This document shows positions 8,537 through 23,368 of a stretch of 64,000 nt of DNA, piece by piece. This stretch comes from Luidia sarsii (taxonomy: Eukaryota; Echinodermata; Asteroidea; Paxillosida; Luidiidae). Numbering within the stretch: the first letter of the stretch is position 1; each line of letters begins with the position of its first letter. Location of the stretch: positions 372,001-436,000 of the forward strand of contig OX465105.1 in assembly GCA_949987565.1 (NCBI GenBank), given 5' to 3'. The notes beneath the pieces are model-generated. The model worked only from the letters and a program-made list of their open reading frames with translations, did not search any database and was not told the DNA's origin. The translations under genes and the position numbers were made by a program.

Positions 8537-11500
8537 TTGAAAATTGTCTTGAAAGTAGCCCTAGGATTCCTCGAATGGCCTGAGTCAAAACATCTGAATT
8601 CGGGGTCAATTTCTATTCAAACATTTTCAGGAGAAGGGAGCGACCCTACCTGTTTCTCTGAGCTGCCATTGTCCAGTCGCTGGCATTATGGTCGACGGCA
8701 GAGAGTAACTGAGTAGGAATATAGGGTTTGCAAATTAATATTTAATTAAATATAATGCTGACAAGATTCAAAGTTGCCATAAGAAGAGGTCTAGGGTTCC
8801 TCTAACGACAAGTGTTAAAGTTACTGAGTTTGGAGAACATTTCTTTTGATGGTTTTCCACGGAAAGGCAACGACCCTTCATCCATCTGAGTGTCAACTGT
8901 GTATTCATACGATCGGACGTTGATTCGCAGATTTAGCAGGCGATGGGCAGAGACATATTCCTTGCGTGTTCATATCGTTTTACATTTTAGGTTTTGATTC
9001 TTGAAACTTGGCTTGAAAGTAGCCCTAGGATTCCTCGAATGGCCGGAGTCAAAACATCTGAATTCCAAGTCAATTTCTATTCAAACATTTTCAGGAGAAG
9101 GGAGCGACCCTACCTGTTTCTCTGAGCTGCCATTGTCCAGTCGCTGGCATTATGGTCGACGGCAGAGAGTAACTGAGTAGGAATATAGGGTTTGCAAATT
9201 AATATTTCATTAAATATGATGCTGACGAGATTCAAATTTGCCCTAAGAAGAGGTCTAGGGTTCCTCTAACGACAAGTGTTAACGTTACTGAGCTTGGAGA
9301 ACATTTCTTTTGATAATTTTCCTCGGAAAGGCAACGACCTTTCATCTGTCTGAGTGTCAACTGTGTATTCACACGAGCGGACGTTGATTCGCAGATTCTG
9401 CAGGTGATGGGCAGAGACATATTCCTTGCGTGTTAATATCGTTTTACATTTTAGGTTTTCATTCTTGAAACTTGGCTTGAAAGTAGCCCTAGGATTCCTC
9501 GAATGGCCTGAGTCAAAACATCTGAATTCGGAGTCAATTTCTATTCAAACATTTTCAGGAGAAGGGAGCGACCCTACCTGTTTCTCTGAGCTGCCATTGT
9601 CCAGTCGCTGGCATTATGGTCGACGGCAGAGAGTAACTGAGTAGGAAGATAGTGTTTGCAAATTAATATTTCATTAAATATGATGCTGACAAGATTCAAA
9701 TTTGCCCTAAGAAGAGGTCTAGGGTTTCTCTAACGACAAGTGTTAAAGTTACTGAGTTTGGAGAACATTTCTTTTGATGGTTTTCCACGGAAAGGCAACG
9801 ACCCTTCATTCGTCTGAGTGTCAACTGTGTATTCATACGAGCGGACGTTGATTCGCAGATTTTGCAGGTGATGGGCAGAGATATATTCCTTGCGTGTTCA
9901 TATCGTATTACATTTTAGGTTTTCATCCTTGAAAATTGGCTTGAAAGTAGCCCTAGGATTCCTCGAATGGCCTGAGTCAAAACATCTGAATTCGGAGTCA
10001 ATTTCTATTCAAACATTTTTAGGAGAAGGGAGCGACCCTACCTGTTTCTCTGAGCTGCCATTGTCCAGTCGCTGGCATTATGGTCGACGGCAGAGAGTAA
10101 CTGAGTAGGAAGATAGGGTTTGCAAATTAATATTTCATTAAATATGATGCTGACAAGATTCAAATTTTGCCCTCAGAAGAGGTCTAGGGTTTCTCTAACG
10201 ACAAGTGTTAAAGTTACTGAGTTTGGAGAACATTTCTTTTGATGGTTTTCCACGGAAAGGCAACGACCCTTTATCCATCTGAGTGTCAACTGTGTATTCA
10301 TACGATCGGACGTTGATTCGCAGATTTTGCAGGTGATGGGCAGAGACATATTCCTTGCGTGTTCATATCGTTTTACATTTTAGGTTTTGATTCTTGAAAC
10401 TTGGCTTGAAAGTAGCCCTAGGATTCCTCGAATGGCCTGAGTCAAAACATCTGAATTCGGGGTCAATTTCTATTCAAACATTTTCAGGAGAAGGGAGCGA
10501 CCCTACCTGTTTCTCTGAGCTGCCTTTGTCCAGTCGCTGGCATTATGGTCGACGGCAGAGAGTAACTGAGTAGGAATATAGGGTTTGCAAATTAATATTT
10601 AATTAAATATGATGCTGACAAGATTCAAATTTGCCCTAAGAAAAGGTCTAGGGTTCCTCTAACGACAAGTGTTAAAGTTACTGAGTTTGGAGAAAATTTC
10701 TTTTGATGGTTTTCCACGGAGGGGCAACGACCCTTCATTCGTCTGAGTGTCAACTGTGTATTCATACGAGCGGACGTTGATTCGCAGATTTTGCAGGTGA
10801 TGGGCAGAGATATATTCTTTGCGTGTTCATATCGTTATACACTTTAGGTTTTCATCCTTGAAAATTGTCTTGAAAGTAGCCCTAGGATTCCTCGAATGGC
10901 CTGAGTCAAAACATCTGAATTCGGGGTCAATTTCTATTCAAACATTTTCAGGAGAAGGGAGCGACCCTACCTGTTTCTCTGAGCTGCCATTGTCCAGTCG
11001 CTGGCATTATGGTCGACGGCAGAGAGTAACTGAGTAGGAATATAGGGTTTGCAAATTAATATTTAATTAAATATAATGCTGACAAGATTCAAAGTTGCCA
11101 TAAGAAGAGGTCTAGGGTTCCTCTAACGACAAGTGTTAAAGTTACTGAGTTTGGAGAACATTTCTTTTGATGGTTTTCCACGGAAAGGCAACGACCCTTC
11201 ATCCGTCTGAGTGTCAACTGTGTATTCATACGATCGGACGTTGATTCGCAGATTTAGCAGGCGATGGGCAGAGACATATTCCTTGCGTGTTCATATCGTT
11301 TTACATTTTAGGTTTTGATTCTTGAAACTTGGCTTGAAAGTAGCCCTAGGATTCCTCGAATGGCCTGAGTCAAAACATCTGAATTCCAAGTCAATTTCTA
11401 TTCAAACATTTTCAGGAGAAGGGAGCGACCCTACCTGTTTCTCTGAGCTGCCTTTGTCCAGTCGCTGGCATTATGGTCGACGGCAGAGAGTAACTGAGTA

Positions 11501-14500
11501 GGAATATAGGGTTTGCAAATTAATATTTCATTAAATATAATGCTGACGAGATTCAAATTTGCCCTAAAGAAGAGGTCTAGGGTTCCTCTAACGACAAGTG
11601 TTAAAGTTACTGAGCTTGGAGAACATTTCTTTTGATGGTTTTCCACGGAAAGGCAACGACCTTTCATCTGTCTGAGTGTCAACTGTGTATTCACACGAGC
11701 GGACGTTGATTCGCAGATTTTGCAGGTGATGGGCAGAGACATATTCCTTGCGTGTTCATATCGTTTTACATTTTAGGTTTTGATTCTTGAAACTTGGCTT
11801 GAAAGTAGCCCTAGGATTCCTCGAATGGCCTGAGTCAAAACATCTGAATTCGGGGTCAATTTCTATTCAAACATTTTCAGGAGAAGGGAGCGACCCTACC
11901 TGTTTCTCTGAGCTGCCTTTGTCCAGTCGCTGGCATTATGGTCGACGGCAGAGAGTAACTGAGTAGGAATATAGGGTTTGCAAATTAATATTTAATTAAA
12001 TATGATGCTGACAAGATTCAAATTTGCCCTAAGAAGAGGTCTAGGGTTCCTCTAACGACAAGTGTTAAAGTTACTGACTTTGGAGAACATTTCTTTTGAT
12101 GGTTTTCCACGGAAAGGCAACGACCCTTTATCCATCTGAGTGTCAACTGTGTATTCATACGATCGGACGTTGATTCGCAGATTTTGCAGGTGATGGGCAG
12201 AGACATATTCCTTGCGTGTTCATATCGTTTTACATTTTAGGTTTTGATTCTTGAAACTTGGCTTGAAAGTAGCCCTAGGATTCCTCGAATGGCCTGAGTC
12301 AAAACATCTGAATTCGGGGTCAATTTCTATTCAAACATTTTCAGGAGAAGGGAGCGACCCTACCTGTTTCTCTGAGCTGCCATTGTCCAGTCGCTGGCAC
12401 TATGGTCGACGGCAGAGAGTAACTGAGTAGGAAGATAGGGTTTGCAAATTAATATTTCATTAAATATGATGCTGACAAGATTCAAATTTGCCCTGGCAAG
12501 AGGTCTAGGGTTCCTCTAACGACAAGCGTTAAAGTTACTGACTTTGGAGAACATTTCTTTTGATGATTTTCCACGGAAAGGCAACGACCTTTCATCTGTC
12601 TGAGTGTCAACTGTGTATTCACACGAGCGGACGTTGAGTCGCAGATTTTGCAGGTGATGGGCAGAGATATATTCTTTGCGTGTTCATATCGTATTACACT
12701 TTAGGTTTTCATCCTTGAAAATTGTCTTGAAAGTAGCCCTAGGATTCCTCGAATGGCCTGAGTCAAAACATCTGAATTCGGGGTCAATTTCTATTCAAAC
12801 ATTTTCAGGAGAAGGGAGCGACCCTACCTGTTTCTCTGAGCTGCCATTGTCCAGTCGCTGGCATTATGGTCGACGGCAGAGAGTAACTGAGTAGGAATAT
12901 AGGGTTTGCAAATTAATATTTAATTAAATATAATGCTGACAAGATTCAAAGTTGCCATAAGAAGAGGTCTAGGGTTCCTCTAACGACAAGTGTTAAAGTT
13001 ACTGAGTTTGGAGAACATTTCTTTTGATGGTTTTCCACGGAAAGGCAACGACCCTTCATCCATCTGAGTGTCAACTGTGTATTCATACGATCGGACGTTG
13101 ATTCGCAGATTTAGCAGGCGATGGGCAGAGACATATTCCTTGCGTGTTCATATCGTTTTACATTTTAGGTTTTGATTCTTGAAACTTGGCTTGAAAGTAG
13201 CCCTAGGATTCCTCGAATGGCCTGAGTCAAAACATCTGAATTCCAAGTCAATTTCTATTCAAACATTTTCAGGAGAAGGGAGCGACCCTACCTGTTTCTC
13301 TGAGCTGCCATTGTCCAGTCGCTGGCATTATGGTCGACGGCAGAGAGTAACTGAGTAGGAATATAGGGTTTGCAAATTAATATTTCATTAAATATGATGC
13401 TGACGAGATTCAAATTTGCCCTAAGAAGAGGTCTAGGGTTCCTCTAACGACAAGTGTTAACGTTACTGAGCTTGGAGAACATTTCTTTTGATAATTTTCC
13501 TCGGAAAGGCAACGACCTTTCATCTGTCTGAGTGTCAACTGTGTATTCACACGAGCGGACGTTGATTCGCAGATTCTGCAGGTGATGGGCAGAGACATAT
13601 TCCTTGCGTGTTAATATCGTTTTACATTTTAGGTTTTCATTCTTGAAACTTGGCTTGAAAGTAGCCCTAGGATTCCTCGAATGGCCTGAGTCAAAACATC
13701 TGAATTCGGAGTCAATTTCTATTCAAACATTTTCAGGAGAAGGGAGCGACCCTACCTGTTTCTCTGAGCTGCCATTGTCCAGTCGCTGGCATTATGGTCG
13801 ACGGCAGAGAGTAACTGAGTAGGAAGATAGTGTTTGCAAATTAATATTTCATTAAATATGATGCTGACAAGATTCAAATTTGCCCTAAGAAGAGGTCTAG
13901 GGTTTCTCTAACGACAAGTGTTAAAGTTACTGAGTTTGGAGAACATTTCTTTTGATGGTTTTCCACGGAAAGGCAACGACCCTTCATTCGTCTGAGTGTC
14001 AACTGTGTATTCATACGAGCGGACGTTGATTCGCAGATTTTGCAGGTGATGGGCAGAGATATATTCCTTGCGTGTTCATATCGTAATACATTTTAGGTTT
14101 TCATCCTTGAAAATTGGCTTGAAAGTAGCCCTAGGATTCCTCGAATGGCCTGAGTCAAAACATCTGAATTCGGAGTCAATTTCTATTCAAACATTTTTAG
14201 GAGAAGGGAGCGACCCTACCTGTTTCTCTGAGCTGCCATTGTCCAGTCGCTGGCATTATGGTCGACGGCAGAGAGTAACTGAGTAGGAAGATAGGGTTTG
14301 CAAATTAATATTTCATTAAATATGATGCTGACAAGATTCAAATTTTGCCCTAAGAAGAGGTCTAGGGTTTCTCTAACGACAAGTGTTAAAGTTACTGAGT
14401 TTGGAGAACATTTCTTTTGATGGTTTTCCACGGAAAGGCAACGACCCTTTATCCATCTGAGTGTCAACTGTGTATTCATACGATCGGACGTTGATTCGCA

Positions 14501-15893
14501 GATTTTGCAGGTGATGGGCAGAGACATATTCCTTGCGTGTTCATATCGTTTTACATTTTAGGTTTTGATTCTTGAAACTTGGCTTGAAAGTAGCCCTAGG
14601 ATTCCTCGAATGGCCTGAGTCAAAACATCTGAATTCGGGGTCAATTTCTATTCAAACATTTTCAGGAGAAGGGAGCGACCCTACCTGTTTCTCTGAGCTG
14701 CCTTTGTCCAGTCGCTGGCATTATGGTCGACGGCAGAGAGTAACTGAGTAGGAATATAGGGTTTGCAAATTAATATTTAATTAAATATGATGCTGACAAG
14801 ATTCAAATTTGCCCTAAGAAAAGGTCTAGGGTTCCTCTAACGACAAGTGTTAAAGTTACTGAGTTTGGAGAAAATTTCTTTTGATGGTTTTCCACGGAGG
14901 GGCAACGACCCTTCATTCGTCTGAGTGTCAACTGTGTATTCATACGAGCGGACGTTGATTCGCAGATTTTGCAGGTGATGGGCAGAGATATATTCTTTGC
15001 GTGTTCATATCGTTATACACTTTAGGTTTTCATCCTTGAAAATTGTCTTGAAAGTAGCCCTAGGATTCCTCGAATGGCCTGAGTCAAAACATCTGAATTC
15101 GGGGTCAATTTCTATTCAAACATTTTCAGGAGAAGGGAGCGACCCTACCTGTTTCTCTGAGCTGCCATTGTCCAGTCGCTGGCATTATGGTCGACGGCAG
15201 AGAGTAACTGAGTAGGAATATAGGGTTTGCAAATTAATATTTAATTAAATATAATGCTGACAAGATTCAAAGTTGCCATAAGAAGAGGTCTAGGGTTCCT
15301 CTAACGACAAGTGTTAAAGTTACTGAGTTTGGAGAACATTTCTTTTGATGGTTTTCCACGGAAAGGCAACGACCCTTCATCCGTCTGAGTGTCAACTGTG
15401 TATTCATACGATCGGACGTTGATTCGCAGATTTAGCAGGCGATGGGCAGAGACATATTCCTTGCGTGTTCATATCGTTTTACATTTTAGGTTTTGATTCT
15501 TGAAACTTGGCTTGAAAGTAGCCCTAGGATTCCTCGAATGGCCTGAGTCAAAACATCTGAATTCCAAGTCAATTTCTATTCAAACATTTTCAGGAGAAGG
15601 GAGCGACCCTACCTGTTTCTCTGAGCTGCCTTTGTCCAGTCGCTGGCATTATGGTCGACGGCAGAGAGTAACTGAGTAGGAATATAGGGTTTGCAAATTA
15701 ATATTTCATTAAATATAATGCTGACGAGATTCAAATTTGCCCTAAAGAAGAGGTCTAGGGTTCCTCTAACGACAAGTGTTAAAGTTACTGAGCTTGGAGA
15801 ACATTTCTTTTGATGGTTTTCCACGGAAAGGCAACGACCTTTCATCTGTCTGAGTGTCAACTGTGTATTCACACGAGCGGACGTTGATTCGCA
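8537..15893 (+). repeat. Higher-order duplication of 4178 bp (nine monomers)
   Basis: 8537-11715 matches 12715-15893 at an offset of 4178. Marker variants that recur at this offset include AAAAGGTCTAGG with GGAGGGGCAACG at about 10640-10730 and again at about 14820-14900, and GCCCTAAAGAAGAGG at 11563 and 15741. The copies differ by a few single bases, such as GGCCGGAG at 9040 against GGCCTGAG and CGTATTAC at 9905 against CGTAATAC. The segment overlaps the start of the 6035-bp duplication, so one event followed the other. Confidence 0.82.
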
Positions 15894-18800
15894 GATTCTG
15901 CAGGTGATGGGCAGAGACATATTCCTTGCGTGTTAATATCGTTTTACATTTTAGGTTTTCATTCTTGAAACTTGGCTTGAAAGTAGCCCTAGGATTCCTC
16001 GAATGGCCTGAGTCAAAACATCTGAATTCGGAGTCAATTTCTATTCAAACATTTTCAGGAGAAGGGAGCGACCCTACCTGTTTCTCTGAGCTGCCATTGT
16101 CCAGTCGCTGGCATTATGGTCGACGGCAGAGAGTAACTGAGTAGGAAGATAGTGTTTGCAAATTAATATTTCATTAAATATGATGCTGACAAGATTCAAA
16201 TTTGCCCTAAGAAGAGGTCTAGGGTTTCTCTAACGACAAGCGTTAAAGTTACTGACTTTGGAGAACATTTCTTTTGATGGTTTTCCACGGAAAGGCAACG
16301 ACCCTTCATTCGTCTGAGTGTCAACTGTGTATTCATACGAGCGGACGTTGATTCGCAGATTTTGCAGGTGATGGGCAGAGATATATTCCTTGCGTGTTCA
16401 TATCGTAATACATTTTAGGTTTTCATCCTTGAAAATTGGCTTGAAAGTAGCCCTAGGATTCCTCGAATGGCCTGAGTCAAAACATCTGAATTCGGAGTCA
16501 ATTTCTATTCAAACATTTTTAGGAGAAGGGAGCGACCCTACCTGTTTCTCTGAGCTGCCATTGTCCAGTCGCTGGCATTATGGTCGACGGCAGAGAGTAA
16601 CTGAGTAGGAAGATAGGGTTTGCAAATTAATATTTCATTAAATATGATGCTGACAAGATTCAAATTTTGCCCTAGGAAGAGGTCTAGGGTTTCTCTAACG
16701 ACAAGTGTTAAAGTTACTGAGTTTGGAGAACATTTCTTTTGATGGTTTTCCACGGAAAGGCAACGACCCTTTATCCATCTGAGTGTCAACTGTGTATTCA
16801 TACGATCGGACGTTGATTCGCAGATTTTGCAGGTGATGGGCAGAGACATATTCCTTGCGTGTTCATATCGTTTTACATTTTAGGTTTTGATTCTTGAAAC
16901 TTGGCTTGAAAGTAGCCCTAGGATTCCTCGAATGGCCTGAGTCAAAACATCTGAATTCGGGGTCAATTTCTATTCAAACATTTTCAGGAGAAGGGAGCGA
17001 CCCTACCTGTTTCTCTGAGCTGCCTTTGTCCAGTCGCTGGCATTATGGTCGACGGCAGAGAGTAACTGAGTAGGAATATAGGGTTTGCAAATTAATATTT
17101 CATTAAATATGATGCTGACAAGATTCAAATTTGCCCTGGCAAGAGGTCTAGGGTTCCTCTAACGACAAGCGTTAAAGTTACTGACTTTGGAGAACATTTC
17201 TTTTGATGATTTTCCACGGAAAGGCAACGACCTTTCATCTGTCTGAGTGTCAACTGTGTATTCACACGAGCGGACGTTGAGTCGCAGATTTTGCAGGTGA
17301 TGGGCAGAGATATATTCTTTGCGTGTTCATATCGTTTTACATTTTAGGTTTTGATTCTTGAAACTTGGCTTGAAAGTAGCCCTAGGATTCCTCGAATGGC
17401 CTGAGTCAAAACATCTGAATTCGGGGTCAATTTCTATTCAAACATTTTCAGGAGAAGGGAGCGACCCTACCTGTTTCTCTGAGCTGCCTTTGTCCAGTCG
17501 CTGGCATTATGGTCGACGGCAGAGAGTAACTGAGTAGGAATATAGGGTTTGCAAATTAATATTTAATTAAATATGATGCTGACAAGATTCAAATTTGCCC
17601 TAAGAAGAGGTCTAGGGTTCCTCTAACGACAAGTGTTAAAGTTACTGACTTTGGAGAACATTTCTTTTGATGGTTTTCCACGGAAAGGCAACGACCCTTT
17701 ATCCATCTGAGTGTCAACTGTGTATTCATACGATCGGACGTTGATTCGCAGATTTTGCAGGTGATGGGCAGAGACATATTCCTTGCGTGTTCATATCGTT
17801 TTACATTTTAGGTTTTGATTCTTGAAACTTGGCTTGAAAGTAGCCCTAGGATTCCTCGAATGGCCTGAGTCAAAACATCTGAATTCGGGGTCAATTTCTA
17901 TTCAAACATTTTCAGGAGAAGGGAGCGACCCTACCTGTTTCTCTGAGCTGCCATTGTCCAGTCGCTGGCATTATGGTCGACGGCAGAGAGTAACTGAGTA
18001 GGAATATAGGGTTTGCAAATTAATATTTAATTAAATATGATGCTGACAAGATTCAAATTTGCCCTAAGAAGAGGTCTAGGGTTCCTCTAACGACAAGTGT
18101 TAAAGTTACTGACTTTGGAGAACATTTCTTTTGATGGTTTTCCACGGAAAGGCAACGACCCTTTATCCATCTGAGTGTCAACTGTGTATTCATACGATCG
18201 GACGTTGATTCGAAGATTTTGCAGGTGATGGGCAGAGACATATTCCTTGCGTGTTCATATCGTTTTACATTTTAGGTTTTGATTCTTGAAACTTGGCTTG
18301 AAAGTAGCCCTAGGATTCCTCGAATGGCCTGAGTCAAAACATCTGAATTCGGGGTCAATTTCTATTCAAACATTTTCAGGAGAAGGGAGCGACCCTACCT
18401 GTTTCTCTGAGCTGCCATTGTCCAGTCGCTGGCACTATGGTCGACGGCAGAGAGTAACTGAGTAGGAAGATAGGGTTTGCAAATTAATATTTCATTAAAT
18501 ATGATGCTGACAAGATTCAAATTTGCCCTGGCAAGAGGTCTAGGGTTCCTCTAACGACAAGCGTTAAAGTTACTGACTTTGGAGAACATTTCTTTTGATG
18601 ATTTTCCACGGAAAGGCAACGACCTTTCATCTGTCTGAGTGTCAACTGTGTATTCACACGAGCGGACGTTGAGTCGCAGATTTTGCAGGTGATGGGCAGA
18701 GATATATTCTTTGCGTGTTCATATCGTATTACACTTTAGGTTTTCATCCTTGAAAATTGTCTTGAAAGTAGCCCTAGGATTCCTCGAATGGCCTGAGTCA

Positions 18801-21800
18801 AAACATCTGAATTCGGGGTCAATTTCTATTCAAACATTTTCAGGAGAAGGGAGCGACCCTACCTGTTTCTCTGAGCTGCCATTGTCCAGTCGCTGGCATT
18901 ATGGTCGACGGCAGAGAGTAACTGAGTAGGAATATAGGGTTTGCAAATTAATATTTAATTAAATATAATGCTGACAAGATTCAAAGTTGCCATAAGAAGA
19001 GGTCTAGGGTTCCTCTAACGACAAGTGTTAAAGTTACTGAGTTTGGAGAACATTTCTTTTGATGGTTTTCCACGGAAAGGCAACGACCCTTCATCCATCT
19101 GAGTGTCAACTGTGTATTCATACGATCGGACGTTGATTCGCAGATTTAGCAGGCGATGGGCAGAGACATATTCCTTGCGTGTTCATATCGTTTTACATTT
19201 TAGGTTTTGATTCTTGAAACTTGGCTTGAAAGTAGCCCTAGGATTCCTCGAATGGCCTGAGTCAAAACATCTGAATTCCAAGTCAATTTCTATTCAAACA
19301 TTTTCAGGAGAAGGGAGCGACCCTACCTGTTTCTCTGAGCTGCCATTGTCCAGTCGCTGGCATTATGGTCGACGGCAGAGAGTAACTGAGTAGGAATATA
19401 GGGTTTGCAAATTAATATTTCATTAAATATGATGCTGACGAGATTCAAATTTGCCCTAAGAAGAGGTCTAGGGTTCCTCTAACGACAAGTGTTAACGTTA
19501 CTGAGCTTGGAGAACATTTCTTTTGATAATTTTCCTCGGAAAGGCAACGACCTTTCATCTGTCTGAGTGTCAACTGTGTATTCACACGAGCGGACGTTGA
19601 TTCGCAGATTCTGCAGGTGATGGGCAGAGACATATTCCTTGCGTGTTAATATCGTTTTACATTTTAGGTTTTCATTCTTGAAACTTGGCTTGAAAGTAGC
19701 CCTAGGATTCCTCGAATGGCCTGAGTCAAAACATCTGAATTCGGAGTCAATTTCTATTCAAACATTTTCAGGAGAAGGGAGCGACCCTACCTGTTTCTCT
19801 GAGCTGCCATTGTCCAGTCGCTGGCATTATGGTCGACGGCAGAGAGTAACTGAGTAGGAAGATAGTGTTTGCAAATTAATATTTCATTAAATATGATGCT
19901 GACAAGATTCAAATTTGCCCTAAGAAGAGGTCTAGGGTTTCTCTAACGACAAGTGTTAAAGTTACTGAGTTTGGAGAACATTTCTTTTGATGGTTTTCCA
20001 CGGAAAGGCAACGACCCTTCATTCGTCTGAGTGTCAACTGTGTATTCATACGAGCGGACGTTGATTCGCAGATTTTGCAGGTGATGGGCAGAGATATATT
20101 CCTTGCGTGTTCATATCGTAATACATTTTAGGTTTTCATCCTTGAAAATTGGCTTGAAAGTAGCCCTAGGATTCCTCGAATGGCCTGAGTCAAAACATCT
20201 GAATTCGGAGTCAATTTCTATTCAAACATTTTTAGGAGAAGGGAGCGACCCTACCTGTTTCTCTGAGCTGCCATTGTCCAGTCGCTGGCATTATGGTCGA
20301 CGGCAGAGAGTAACTGAGTAGGAAGATAGGGTTTGCAAATTAATATTTCATTAAATATGATGCTGACAAGATTCAAATTTTGCCCTAAGAAGAGGTCTAG
20401 GGTTTCTCTAACGACAAGTGTTAAAGTTACTGAGTTTGGAGAACATTTCTTTTGATGGTTTTCCACGGAAAGGCAACGACCCTTTATCCATCTGAGTGTC
20501 AACTGTGTATTCATACGATCGGACGTTGATTCGCAGATTTTGCAGGTGATGGGCAGAGACATATTCCTTGCGTGTTCATATCGTTTTACATTTTAGGTTT
20601 TGATTCTTGAAACTTGGCTTGAAAGTAGCCCTAGGATTCCTCGAATGGCCTGAGTCAAAACATCTGAATTCGGGGTCAATTTCTATTCAAACATTTTCAG
20701 GAGAAGGGAGCGACCCTACCTGTTTCTCTGAGCTGCCTTTGTCCAGTCGCTGGCATTATGGTCGACGGCAGAGAGTAACTGAGTAGGAATATAGGGTTTG
20801 CAAATTAATATTTAATTAAATATGATGCTGACAAGATTCAAATTTGCCCTAAGAAAAGGTCTAGGGTTCCTCTAACGACAAGTGTTAAAGTTACTGAGTT
20901 TGGAGAAAATTTCTTTTGATGGTTTTCCACGGAGGGGCAACGACCCTTCATTCGTCTGAGTGTCAACTGTGTATTCATACGAGCGGACGTTGATTCGCAG
21001 ATTTTGCAGGTGATGGGCAGAGATATATTCTTTGCGTGTTCATATCGTTATACACTTTAGGTTTTCATCCTTGAAAATTGTCTTGAAAGTAGCCCTAGGA
21101 TTCCTCGAATGGCCTGAGTCAAAACATCTGAATTCGGGGTCAATTTCTATTCAAACATTTTCAGGAGAAGGGAGCGACCCTACCTGTTTCTCTGAGCTGC
21201 CATTGTCCAGTCGCTGGCATTATGGTCGACGGCAGAGAGTAACTGAGTAGGAATATAGGGTTTGCAAATTAATATTTAATTAAATATAATGCTGACAAGA
21301 TTCAAAGTTGCCATAAGAAGAGGTCTAGGGTTCCTCTAACGACAAGTGTTAAAGTTACTGAGTTTGGAGAACATTTCTTTTGATGGTTTTCCACGGAAAG
21401 GCAACGACCCTTCATCCGTCTGAGTGTCAACTGTGTATTCATACGATCGGACGTTGATTCGCAGATTTAGCAGGCGATGGGCAGAGACATATTCCTTGCG
21501 TGTTCATATCGTTTTACATTTTAGGTTTTGATTCTTGAAACTTGGCTTGAAAGTAGCCCTAGGATTCCTCGAATGGCCTGAGTCAAAACATCTGAATTCC
21601 AAGTCAATTTCTATTCAAACATTTTCAGGAGAAGGGAGCGACCCTACCTGTTTCTCTGAGCTGCCTTTGTCCAGTCGCTGGCATTATGGTCGACGGCAGA
21701 GAGTAACTGAGTAGGAATATAGGGTTTGCAAATTAATATTTCATTAAATATAATGCTGACGAGATTCAAATTTGCCCTAAAGAAGAGGTCTAGGGTTCCT

Positions 21801-23368
21801 CTAACGACAAGTGTTAAAGTTACTGAGCTTGGAGAACATTTCTTTTGATGGTTTTCCACGGAAAGGCAACGACCTTTCATCTGTCTGAGTGTCAACTGTG
21901 TATTCACACGAGCGGACGTTGATTCGCAGATTCTGCAGGTGATGGGCAGAGACATATTCCTTGCGTGTTAATATCGTTTTACATTTTAGGTTTTCATTCT
22001 TGAAACTTGGCTTGAAAGTAGCCCTAGGATTCCTCGAATGGCCTGAGTCAAAACATCTGAATTCGGAGTCAATTTCTATTCAAACATTTTCAGGAGAAGG
22101 GAGCGACCCTACCTGTTTCTCTGAGCTGCCATTGTCCAGTCGCTGGCATTATGGTCGACGGCAGAGAGTAACTGAGTAGGAAGATAGTGTTTGCAAATTA
22201 ATATTTCATTAAATATGATGCTGACAAGATTCAAATTTGCCCTAAGAAGAGGTCTAGGGTTTCTCTAACGACAAGCGTTAAAGTTACTGACTTTGGAGAA
22301 CATTTCTTTTGATGGTTTTCCACGGAAAGGCAACGACCCTTCATTCGTCTGAGTGTCAACTGTGTATTCATACGAGCGGACGTTGATTCGCAGATTTTGC
22401 AGGTGATGGGCAGAGATATATTCCTTGCGTGTTCATATCGTAATACATTTTAGGTTTTCATCCTTGAAAATTGGCTTGAAAGTAGCCCTAGGATTCCTCG
22501 AATGGCCTGAGTCAAAACATCTGAATTCGGAGTCAATTTCTATTCAAACATTTTTAGGAGAAGGGAGCGACCCTACCTGTTTCTCTGAGCTGCCATTGTC
22601 CAGTCGCTGGCATTATGGTCGACGGCAGAGAGTAACTGAGTAGGAAGATAGGGTTTGCAAATTAATATTTCATTAAATATGATGCTGACAAGATTCAAAT
22701 TTTGCCCTAGGAAGAGGTCTAGGGTTTCTCTAACGACAAGTGTTAAAGTTACTGAGTTTGGAGAACATTTCTTTTGATGGTTTTCCACGGAAAGGCAACG
22801 ACCCTTTATCCATCTGAGTGTCAACTGTGTATTCATACGATCGGACGTTGATTCGCAGATTTTGCAGGTGATGGGCAGAGACATATTCCTTGCGTGTTCA
22901 TATCGTTTTACATTTTAGGTTTTGATTCTTGAAACTTGGCTTGAAAGTAGCCCTAGGATTCCTCGAATGGCCTGAGTCAAAACATCTGAATTCGGGGTCA
23001 ATTTCTATTCAAACATTTTCAGGAGAAGGGAGCGACCCTACCTGTTTCTCTGAGCTGCCTTTGTCCAGTCGCTGGCATTATGGTCGACGGCAGAGAGTAA
23101 CTGAGTAGGAATATAGGGTTTGCAAATTAATATTTCATTAAATATGATGCTGACAAGATTCAAATTTGCCCTGGCAAGAGGTCTAGGGTTCCTCTAACGA
23201 CAAGCGTTAAAGTTACTGACTTTGGAGAACATTTCTTTTGATGATTTTCCACGGAAAGGCAACGACCTTTCATCTGTCTGAGTGTCAACTGTGTATTCAC
23301 ACGAGCGGACGTTGAGTCGCAGATTTTGCAGGTGATGGGCAGAGATATATTCTTTGCGTGTTCATATC
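11925..23368 (+). repeat. Higher-order duplication of 6035 bp (13 monomers)
   Basis: 11925-17333 matches 17960-23368 at an offset of 6035. The same succession of about a dozen monomer variants appears in both, including the AAAAGG, extra-A (CCTAAAGAAG) and CCTAGGAAGAGG-with-extra-T types. Differences are very few; one is CGCAGATTTTGC against CGAAGATTTTGC near 18210. The last 626 bp of copy one (17334-17959) has no partner after 23368, so copy two is incomplete or was overwritten. Confidence 0.87.
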